Shown: one piece after another, positions 1 through 5,215 of the stretch
Numbering within the stretch: position 1 is the first letter of the stretch
Layout of the letters: each line of letters starts with the position of its first letter
NCBI GenBank assembly: GCA_030597505.1
Contig: JAUVRS010000207.1
Span: 1-5,215 of the forward strand
Direction of reading: 5' to 3'
Origin: Desulfobacteraceae bacterium
GTDB lineage: Bacteria; Desulfobacterota; DSM-4660; Desulfatiglandales; Desulfatiglandaceae
Length of the DNA: 5,215 nucleotides
Position numbers and translations under genes: made by a program
Notes under the pieces: model-generated
What the model was told of the DNA's origin: nothing
The model's database searches: none
The model's input: only the letters and a program-made list of their open reading frames with translations

Positions 1-1541
1 TTCCCAGGGAACTCACTATTGAGGAGATTGAAGAAATCATTGAGAAGTTCAAGAGTGGGGCGAAGAGGATCGTGGAAGGGGGGGTTGATATAATAGGTAT
101 TCACTGTGCCCACATGTATTTGTGCGGTGAGTTTCTTTCCCCGTGGGCCAACAAAAGAGAAGATCGATACGGCGGAAACCTGACAGGACGTATGCTATTT
201 GTAAATGAGGTTATTAAGAAGATAATCGGGGCTGTGGGAGCGGAAATCCCCATCATGTGCCGGATGAACGGCAGTGAGCCCGATGGGGGGAACACCCTGG
301 AAGAAATCCGGGAAATCGCCAGGGGATTTGAAAAAACGGGTGTGAAAGGACTCCATGTTTCCGTTGGTTTTGGCGCATCCATCAAAGACCCTGATTTTAT
401 CCCTTCCATTACCCCCATGAGGTCTCCGGATAACTGCATTGTTGATCTGGCCGCGAATATCAAGAAAGCGGTTTCCATACCGGTTATCGCGGTGAATAAA
501 ATAAAGGATACCCACGCTGCCGATCAGATCCTTCAGGAAGGGAAGGCAGACCTGATCGCAATGGGAAGACCCCTCATCGCTGACCCTTACCTGCCCCAAA
601 AATCCCGCAACGGAAAATTTAAAGAAATTCGGCCGTGTATATACTGCTGCCAGGGATGTGCCCAGAACATTATTGAAAGGGATTTACCACTGGCCTGTAC
701 CACCAATCCAATGGTTGGGCGGGAACGAGAAGGCCTTGACAAAGCGGGAAGAAAGAAAAAAATCCTGGTCGTAGGGGCCGGTCCCGCAGGGATTCAGGCA
801 GCGGAAACCGCGGCCTTGAGGGGGCACGAGGTTTTTCTTGTGGACAAAACCTGTGAGATGGGCGGACAGCTACCCCTGGCTGCCACACCGCCTGGGAAAC
901 AGGAGATCTGGCGGTTTGTTTTATACCTCAAGAATCTGATAAAGAAGTCAGGGGTTAAAGTGGAATTGGGAAGAGAGATCGACAGACAATGGCTCCGGGA
1001 AGTTAAACCGGATGTGGCAATACTCGCTACCGGCAGCGACCCTGCAATCCCGGACATGGATGGCCTTTCAAAGGCAAATGTCCTCACCGGGAGAGACGTC
1101 CTTGACGGCAGAGAAGTTCATGGAAAGAGGATAGTGGTCATTGGAGGGGGGCAGGTGGGATGCGAGGTGGGAGAATTCCTGAGCGACCAGGGTAAAACAG
1201 TGACCATTATCGAAATCCTGGATGACATCGCAAGGGATATGCCCCACATCTCCAGGCTGCCGCTTGAGTTGGCTTTGGAACGTAATCGTGTTCGAATCAT
1301 GACAAACACCAAAGTTGTCTCGGTCAATAAAACGGGTGTTGTGGTGAGACGCAAAGAGAATAAAGAGATCCTCCCGGCCGACTTGGTCGTTGTTACGGCC
1401 GGCGCAGTGCCGCACGCGGATCGTTTGGATCGTGTCCTGAGGGAAGAGGTCCCTGAAGTTTATGAAATTGGAGACAAGGTTGCGGCTGGGACGACCCTCG
1501 AGGCCGTAAGGCAAGGTTATGATATCGCCAGAATGATCTAA
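1..1541 (+). CDS. FMN/FAD/4Fe-4S ene-reductase, 2,4-dienoyl-CoA reductase / Old Yellow Enzyme family (5'-truncated by window)
   Basis: The reading frame is open from base 3 to the TAA at 1539-1541 (512 codons). The GTG at 72 is not the start, because family-like sequence (RELTIEEIEEII) continues upstream. Full FadH-type enzymes are about 650-670 residues, so some 150 N-terminal residues are missing. Three modules are visible. The end of an OYE-type TIM barrel has the active-site pattern HxxHxY (102-119), followed by EFLSP and RYGG, and later MGRPLIADP near the FMN phosphate site. A 4Fe-4S motif CxxCxxxC-x12-C lies at 636-698. An FAD-binding GAGPAG (774-791) is followed by an NAD(P)-binding GGGQVG (1143-1160), and EIGD sits near the C-terminus. 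Such enzymes pass electrons from NAD(P)H through FAD and Fe-S to FMN and reduce an activated C=C bond in the cytoplasm. The substrate cannot be read from sequence: dienoyl-CoA, enoate, bile-acid-type or a cyclic enamide are all possible. Family call is strong. Confidence 0.93.
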   Translation, partial: PRELTIEEIEEIIEKFKSGAKRIVEGGVDIIGIHCAHMYLCGEFLSPWANKREDRYGGNLTGRMLFVNEVIKKIIGAVGAEIPIMCRMNGSEPDGGNTLEEIREIARGFEKTGVKGLHVSVGFGASIKDPDFIPSITPMRSPDNCIVDLAANIKKAVSIPVIAVNKIKDTHAADQILQEGKADLIAMGRPLIADPYLPQKSRNGKFKEIRPCIYCCQGCAQNIIERDLPLACTTNPMVGREREGLDKAGRKKKILVVGAGPAGIQAAETAALRGHEVFLVDKTCEMGGQLPLAATPPGKQEIWRFVLYLKNLIKKSGVKVELGREIDRQWLREVKPDVAILATGSDPAIPDMDGLSKANVLTGRDVLDGREVHGKRIVVIGGGQVGCEVGEFLSDQGKTVTIIEILDDIARDMPHISRLPLELALERNRVRIMTNTKVVSVNKTGVVVRRKENKEILPADLVVVTAGAVPHADRLDRVLREEVPEVYEIGDKVAAGTTLEAVRQGYDIARMI

Positions 1542-1575
1542 TGGCTTGCCCCAAGATTTTCTGAAGATGCTCGAT

Positions 1576-1581
1576 GGAGGT
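1576..1581 (+). promoter_or_regulatory. Shine-Dalgarno deciding the start of the MmgE/PrpD gene
   Basis: GGAGGT lies 4 bases before the ATG at 1586. The alternative in-frame ATG at 1574 overlaps this site and has no purine-rich site of its own upstream, so 1586 is preferred. Confidence 0.7.
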
Positions 1582-1585
1582 AGCG

Positions 1586-2956
1586 ATGGACATCACAAGA
1601 CAATTGGCCCAATTTATTGTGAAACACTCTTTTCCAGACATCCCTGATTCTGTACGGCGTCTTGCGAAATATACCATAATCGATACGCTTGGCTGTTGTA
1701 TTGCAGGGTACACAGAGGCCAGAGAAGAGTGTGAGTGGGTTGTCAATCTGATTGAGGAACTTGGAGGAACACCCGGGTCCAGTGTGTTTATGAACGGGTT
1801 TAAGACGTCTCCACCACTTGCCGCGCTGGCAAATGGAACCATGATCCACTCAATAGACTTTGATGACACCCACATGGGTTCCATTTCTCATTTCAGCGCT
1901 TCGCTGGTCCCGACGGTCTTTTCATTGGGAGAAAAAGTCGGCATTGATGGACCCGGTTTGATTGAAGCCTATGTCACAGGGTTTGAGATCGGGGCAAGGG
2001 TGGGCAGACAGATGATGCCGTCCCATTACAAATTCTGGCACCCTACCAGCACCTTTGGTTCTCTTGCATCGGTTGCGGCTGCCGCAAAATTGCTGAAATT
2101 GAATGCAGTGGAGACAGAGTACGCATTGGGGCTGGCCGCCGACCAGGCAGGAGGGCTCAGGTACTGTATAGATAAGGGAGATTATTCAAAAAGCCTTCAC
2201 CCCGGTTTTGCAGCCATGAAGGGTGTGATGCTGGCCTTGTTGGTCAAGAAGGGGGCCAATGGGCCAAAAGGGATCCTGGAGTATCCTACCGGTTTTTGTC
2301 AGGCATTTTCCGAAGACCCTGAAATTGAACAGATCTCTTCGGGGCTTGGAAAATCATTTGAATTGACCTCCAATAGCCTGAAGGCATATCCAACCATATT
2401 GATCAGCCACGGGGCTATACAGGCCGCACTTGAACTGATGGAAGAACACGATGTGGAAGATGCGGATATCTTGAAGATCCGCCTTAGAACCCCGAAAACA
2501 GCAAAAGGACAGGGGCAAAACTATCACCCTGAAACTCCCATGGCAGCCAGACTCAGCATTCCCTTTTGCGTTGCACTGGCTGTTGTCGACAAAAAGATCT
2601 CTTTGACGCAATTTACCAAAGAGAGATTGGCCGACCCACAGATAAACGATTTGATGGGCCGTATAGAAATTGAAGAGGATGGATCATTAAACGAGCAATA
2701 CCCGGAAACCCTGGCATCGATTATTGAAATGGAAACCAATGGTAAGGGTATTTTGAGGAATCAGGTGATCTATCCCAAAGGCAATATGAAGAATCCGATG
2801 ACAGAAGATGATATAATCGACAAATTCAGGAAACTGTGCACTATGACCATTTCTCGAGACAGGTGTCAGGGGATTTTGGAACGGCTGCTGCACCTGGACC
2901 AACCGGGTTCGGTTCAGCCGTTGTTTGATTCCCTTCGCCAGACAAGTCACCCCTGA
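1586..2956 (+). CDS. MmgE/PrpD family protein (2-methylcitrate dehydratase / cis-aconitate decarboxylase-like fold)
   Basis: 456 residues from the ATG at 1586, the usual length for the family. The longer ATG at 1574 would add only MEVA. Family hallmarks in order (numbered from 1586) are an N-terminal helical region with DTLGCCIAG (33-41), DFDDTH (91-96) followed by H102, HPTSTFG (152-158), K202 and LHPGFAAMKG (204-213), LKAYP (265-269) with H275, and the smaller C-terminal domain beginning around the PMAARLSIPFCVALA segment. H102, K202, K266 and H275 fall where cis-aconitate decarboxylase and PrpD have active-site residues, judged from memory of the family. No signal peptide is seen, so it is cytoplasmic. 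Members dehydrate, decarboxylate or epimerise small di- and tricarboxylic acids without a metal. Most homologues annotated in catabolic operons have no proven substrate. It follows the ene-reductase by 44 bases and is probably co-transcribed. A role on the open-chain acid made by the neighbouring hydrolase is inference. Confidence 0.93.
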   Translation: MDITRQLAQFIVKHSFPDIPDSVRRLAKYTIIDTLGCCIAGYTEAREECEWVVNLIEELGGTPGSSVFMNGFKTSPPLAALANGTMIHSIDFDDTHMGSISHFSASLVPTVFSLGEKVGIDGPGLIEAYVTGFEIGARVGRQMMPSHYKFWHPTSTFGSLASVAAAAKLLKLNAVETEYALGLAADQAGGLRYCIDKGDYSKSLHPGFAAMKGVMLALLVKKGANGPKGILEYPTGFCQAFSEDPEIEQISSGLGKSFELTSNSLKAYPTILISHGAIQAALELMEEHDVEDADILKIRLRTPKTAKGQGQNYHPETPMAARLSIPFCVALAVVDKKISLTQFTKERLADPQINDLMGRIEIEEDGSLNEQYPETLASIIEMETNGKGILRNQVIYPKGNMKNPMTEDDIIDKFRKLCTMTISRDRCQGILERLLHLDQPGSVQPLFDSLRQTSHP

Positions 2957-3013
2957 ATGATCTTTTGTAATATATTCAGTCTAACTTACCATGTAAAAAG
3001 AGGTAAATACCGT

Positions 3014-3020
3014 GGAAGGA
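3014..3020 (+). promoter_or_regulatory. Possible Shine-Dalgarno for the aldehyde dehydrogenase remnant
   Basis: GGAAGGA is followed after 5 bases by TTG at 3026, in frame with the dehydrogenase-like peptide. The in-frame ATG at 2957 has no such site, and its first 23 codons resemble no dehydrogenase sequence. Confidence 0.45.
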
Positions 3021-3025
3021 CCAAG

Positions 3026-3217
3026 TTGGTAGATAATAGCAAACACTATGGAAGACTAAAGAATTACATCAACGGAAAATGGGAAGATTCTGAATCATCA
3101 CAAGTCAGAGACGTGATCAACCCTGCCACCGGGGAGATGATCGCAACAGGGCCGTTTTCAACCCCCGAGGAGGCTGAAAAAACAGTGACGGCGGCACAGG
3201 AGGAAGGATACCCATGA
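3026..3217 (+). pseudogene. N-terminal remnant of an aldehyde dehydrogenase (methylmalonate-semialdehyde dehydrogenase-like)
   Basis: A short frame of 63 codons from TTG 3026 (86 codons if the ATG at 2957 is used) ends at TGA 3215-3217. From about 3056 it reads LKNYINGKW, then VINPATGEMIA, then FSTPEEAEKTV and AAQEEGYP. These are the typical opening segments of the aldehyde dehydrogenase superfamily, most like methylmalonate-semialdehyde dehydrogenases. A full enzyme is about 480-500 residues, so nearly 90% is absent, including the NAD-binding motif, the catalytic Cys and the general-base Glu. It cannot be an active dehydrogenase. The downstream DNA is a different, intact gene rather than the rest of the enzyme in another frame, so this is a deletion or a recombination boundary, not a simple frameshift. 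The stop overlaps the ATG of the next gene (ATGA). It could still be translated and could serve as a coupling leader for that gene. An assembly deletion is another explanation. Confidence 0.75.
3198..3204 (+). promoter_or_regulatory. Strong Shine-Dalgarno for the AA_synth gene, inside the dehydrogenase remnant
   Basis: AGGAGGA lies 9 bases before the ATG at 3214, within the last codons of the remnant. It fixes the start of the next gene and supports the ATGA stop/start overlap as a genuine translational junction. Confidence 0.75.
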
Positions 3218-3789
3218 AACTGAAGATCCGAAAGGTTGTAACAATTGTTGATGAAACAAGGAGCGAGTCGGGAATTGAAACTGATATTCCGCTTCGTTTG
3301 GTCGCAGCCGCAGCGGTTGTAAAAAATCCATATGCCGGGGCTCATCACGAAGATCTTGGTGATGCCATTGAGGCGGGAGCGGAACTGGGAAAATTGCTGG
3401 GGAAGACGGCCGTAGAAGCACTTGGCCAAATACCTGAAAGCTACGGTAAGGGAGGTATTGTTGGAATCAATGGTCAGATGGACCACGCAAACATGTTTCT
3501 GACCACCAGGTTTGCCGACTACTTTCGAGAAGCAGTCGGTGGGGGAAAGGCATGGATTCCCTCAGCAACCAAAAGGGGTGTTCCCGATACCGCCTTGGAT
3601 GTCCCGCTTGCGTACAAAGATGCACTTTTTGTCCGTTCTCATTATGACGCCATGGAGGTGAGAATCCCGGATGCGCCTCATCCCGATGAAGTGGTTGTGA
3701 TTGCAGTGGTAGCCAACCGGGGGCGTTTGAACTACCGTCTCGGCGGGCTCAAAAAAGAGGAAGCCAAAGGGCTTGATGGACTAACATAA
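3214..3789 (+). CDS. AA_synth family protein (PF06684, formerly DUF1185)
   Basis: 191 residues, the full length normal for this family, starting at an ATG with a strong Shine-Dalgarno. Conserved blocks are the N-terminal MKLKIRKVVTIVDETR, NPYAGAHHEDL (38-48), SYGKGGIVGINGQMDHA (76-92), VGGGKAWIPSATKRG (108-122), and a C-terminal block around LDVPLAYKDALFVRSH (128-143) running on to MEVRIPDAP. Solved family structures were described as a variant of the Bacillus chorismate-mutase fold, and a role in amino-acid metabolism was proposed from gene context. No reaction is established, so the family name should not be read as a biosynthetic assignment. There is no signal peptide or membrane segment. 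The gene overlaps the upstream remnant by 4 bases, and the enamidase-like gene follows 12 bases after its stop, so both are probably co-translated. This context points to breakdown of a cyclic amide or N-heterocycle (inference). Confidence 0.9.
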   Translation: MKLKIRKVVTIVDETRSESGIETDIPLRLVAAAAVVKNPYAGAHHEDLGDAIEAGAELGKLLGKTAVEALGQIPESYGKGGIVGINGQMDHANMFLTTRFADYFREAVGGGKAWIPSATKRGVPDTALDVPLAYKDALFVRSHYDAMEVRIPDAPHPDEVVVIAVVANRGRLNYRLGGLKKEEAKGLDGLT

Positions 3790-3793
3790 GAGG
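3788..3793 (+). promoter_or_regulatory. Shine-Dalgarno for the enamidase-like gene
   Basis: AAGAGG overlaps the TAA stop of the preceding gene and lies 8 bases before ATG 3802. An in-frame TTG at 3799 is also possible, but ATG at 3802 is better spaced and a stronger codon. Confidence 0.55.
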
Positions 3794-3801
3794 CTGTCTT
3801 G

Positions 3802-4992
3802 ATGGAAGAAATTCAATCTGAAAAAACCGGAAAACTGGCTATTTTTAATATCGGGACATTGGTATCCGGTGATCTGGAAACCGGGCTTTTGGATGCCGAT
3901 TCTCTGATTTGTGAGGATGGTATCATAACATCCCTGGGAACGAGACTGGATGTTTCCGGGGCAGATGTGGTGGTTGATGCAAAAAACACCACCGTGATCC
4001 CCGGGCTTATAGACTCACACTGCCACATTGTACTGGGAGATTACACCCCGCGGCAAAAACAGGTGGATTTTCTTGATTCTTATGTCCACGGTGGGATTAC
4101 GAGCGTTGTCACGGCCGGGGAAGGTGTCCATGCACCGGGCCGGCCACACGACCCCGTGGTCGCCAAGGCGCTGGCCATTGTGGCCCTCAAATGCTTTGAA
4201 AATTTTCACCCCAACGGCATGAAAATAAATGGGGGTTCGGTCATGTTAGAACCCGGACTCACGGAAAAAGACTTTGCTGAAATGGCAAACGTTGGTGTCC
4301 GTTATGCAAAATACGGGTTTGGTGGTTACCCGGAACCCCGGGATGGAGAACCCGAGGTTCGCCGTGCCCAGGAATACGGTCTTTGTGTGATGGCTCACAG
4401 CGGTGGGAGTTCTGTTCCGGGGTCAAGCCCCATAAACCATGAGGTGCTGCTTTATCTCAATGTTGACGTGTGCGGCCATATCAACGGCGGCACCACATCT
4501 TTGGATGATAACGGGGTGACGCGTGTTATCACGGAGAGTGAGATGGCACTCCAGATCGTTCAGGCTGGCAATCTCCGTTCGGCACTTTATATCCTCAAAA
4601 CAGCTCGTCTCCACAATGTTCTCCACCGGGTCTGTATTGGCAGTGATACACCTACGGGGACAGGCGTGATGCCCTTGGCCATAATAAAGACCATCTGTGA
4701 GTTGTCCTCTTTGGGAGACATGCGCCCCGAGAGTGCAATCGCCCTGGCAACCGGAAACAATTCGCGGGTTTTTGGTCTAAATACCGGGACAATCGCCACG
4801 GGCAAACCCGCAGATCTCGTCATCTGTGATACACCTTTGGGTTCAGCGGCGAAAGATGCACTGAGCGCCATATCTAGAGGCGACATTCCAGGGATATCCG
4901 GTATTGTCATTGATGGTCATTTGCAGGTCCGTCGCAGCCGCAATACCCCACTCGCAGCGCGTCTTGCCTCTTTTGAGGGGTTGACATGCTGA
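3802..4992 (+). CDS. Enamidase-like metal-dependent amidohydrolase
   Basis: 396 residues from ATG 3802. It belongs to the amidohydrolase superfamily: an N-terminal beta-sandwich strand region, then VIPGLIDSHCH with the metal-binding HxH (H73, H75), then candidate ligands K170, H199 (VMAHSGGSS), H226 (CGHINGG) and D282 (GSDTPTGTG), and a C-terminal GKPADLVICDTPLGS returning to the sandwich domain. Several segments match what I recall of Eubacterium barkeri enamidase (Ena, EC 3.5.2.18): GDYTPRQK, the PGRP segment, GTGVMPLAII, GLNTGTIATGKPADL, GDIPGIS and SRNTP. That enzyme hydrolyses 1,4,5,6-tetrahydro-6-oxonicotinate to 2-formylglutarate and ammonia in nicotinate fermentation, using a two-metal centre. 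The protein here is cytoplasmic, with no signal peptide. It sits 12 bases after the AA_synth gene. The other E. barkeri nicotinate genes are not in view, so the exact substrate, possibly another cyclic enamide or imide, remains open. Confidence 0.85.
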   Translation: MEEIQSEKTGKLAIFNIGTLVSGDLETGLLDADSLICEDGIITSLGTRLDVSGADVVVDAKNTTVIPGLIDSHCHIVLGDYTPRQKQVDFLDSYVHGGITSVVTAGEGVHAPGRPHDPVVAKALAIVALKCFENFHPNGMKINGGSVMLEPGLTEKDFAEMANVGVRYAKYGFGGYPEPRDGEPEVRRAQEYGLCVMAHSGGSSVPGSSPINHEVLLYLNVDVCGHINGGTTSLDDNGVTRVITESEMALQIVQAGNLRSALYILKTARLHNVLHRVCIGSDTPTGTGVMPLAIIKTICELSSLGDMRPESAIALATGNNSRVFGLNTGTIATGKPADLVICDTPLGSAAKDALSAISRGDIPGISGIVIDGHLQVRRSRNTPLAARLASFEGLTC

Positions 4993-5113
4993 TAGGTCAG
5001 TTATTGTTCAGATCATCCATTTGCACAAACCCTCCTATGACCTTTGATAACCGGAGTCAACCGCAAACAGCCAGAAGCTGATTGGAGGTGTATTCTCTCG
5101 CTGAACCTGCTCC

Positions 5114-5141
5114 TTTATTCAAAATTTATTTGTGCTAATAT
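5114..5141 (+). promoter_or_regulatory. Weak candidate sigma-70-type promoter
   Basis: TTTATT (5114-5119) and TAATAT (5136-5141) are separated by 16 bases, in an AT-rich patch upstream of the possible gene start near 5192. The -35 match is poor and the call rests on pattern only. Confidence 0.2.
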
Positions 5142-5191
5142 CCCAACCTATGGTAAATTAAATCGTTTTGGAAAAGAATCGGGAGACGCAC

Positions 5192-5215
5192 TTGGCTTCA
5201 TTTCTTGAAGCAAAA
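5192..5215 (+). CDS. Possible start of a further gene (3'-truncated by window)
   Basis: GGGAGA at 5181-5186 precedes a TTG at 5192 by 5 bases, and the frame stays open to the window end, reading (M)ASFLEAK. A second in-frame TTG at 5168 would add eight codons. An in-frame TAA at 5159 bounds the frame upstream. Eight to sixteen codons are too few to name a family, and this could be chance. Confidence 0.25.

Larger units (their letters stand above)
4993..5215. other. Non-coding tail after the operon
   Basis: No convincing long gene lies here on either strand, and the stretch is AT-richer than the genes. I see no GC-rich hairpin followed by a T-run, so no rho-independent terminator can be called after the enamidase-like gene. 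The end of the stretch may hold a weak promoter and the start of another gene, listed separately. Confidence 0.5.

Noticed and set aside
72..74. GTG at 72 as the start of the ene-reductase gene
   Set aside because: Family-like coding sequence continues upstream in the same frame to the window edge, so the gene is truncated rather than starting here.
1393..1884. Reverse-strand open frame of about 160 codons spanning the junction between the first two genes
   Set aside because: It lies opposite two well-supported genes and has no recognisable motifs. The same holds for the other reverse-strand open frames in the window.
2957..3025. ATG at 2957 as start of the dehydrogenase-like peptide
   Set aside because: It has no Shine-Dalgarno, and the first 23 codons do not resemble dehydrogenase sequence. 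TTG 3026, preceded by GGAAGGA, is the better start, so this stretch is probably intergenic.
4994..5043. Inverted repeat AGGTCA / TGACCT after the enamidase-like gene, as a terminator or operator
   Set aside because: It has only 6 base pairs with a loop of nearly 40 bases and no following T-run, so it is likely chance.
5023..5135. Inverted GCACAAA / TTTGTGC pair
   Set aside because: Seven bases matched about 100 bases apart in AT-rich DNA is expected by chance, and no further structure supports it.
1..5215. Search for CRISPR repeats, tRNA or rRNA genes, insertion-sequence ends and transposase motifs
   Set aside because: None seen on reading. In particular, no terminal inverted repeats or target duplications flank the dehydrogenase remnant, so an insertion element is not supported as the cause of the truncation.

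Overview
The window is a single-strand (+) run of metabolic genes that looks like part of a catabolic operon from an anaerobic or facultatively anaerobic bacterium. Three things suggest this: a ferredoxin-type 4Fe-4S/FMN/FAD ene-reductase of the 2,4-dienoyl-CoA reductase type, an MmgE/PrpD-family lyase, and an amidohydrolase closely resembling enamidase of the anaerobic nicotinate fermenter Eubacterium barkeri. Base composition is roughly balanced. A Desulfobacterota- or Clostridia-like host is a guess from gene content, not something the sequence proves.

Layout. (1) 1-1541 is the 3' part of a large flavin/Fe-S ene-reductase whose N-terminus lies outside the window. (2) 1586-2956 is a complete MmgE/PrpD-family protein, 44 bases downstream, with a clear Shine-Dalgarno. 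(3) 3026-3217 is a remnant of an aldehyde dehydrogenase (methylmalonate-semialdehyde dehydrogenase-like). Only about the first 55 family residues survive before a stop. (4) 3214-3789 is a complete AA_synth (PF06684, formerly DUF1185) protein whose ATG overlaps the remnant's stop. (5) 3802-4992 is a complete enamidase-like metal-dependent amidohydrolase. (6) 4993-5215 is a mostly non-coding tail. It may contain a weak promoter and the first codons of another gene.

How the genes could work together (inference). Enamidase opens a partly reduced N-heterocycle (1,4,5,6-tetrahydro-6-oxonicotinate) to an aldehyde acid plus ammonia. An ene-reductase, an enamidase-like hydrolase, an aldehyde dehydrogenase (now broken here) and a hydro-lyase/isomerase-type PrpD protein would fit reductive opening of a cyclic enamide or N-heteroaromatic acid, followed by oxidation or dehydration of the open-chain acid. 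The other genes of the known E. barkeri pathway are not visible, so the substrate is unknown. The AA_synth protein is the least understood member, and its place directly before the amidohydrolase is the most informative context here.
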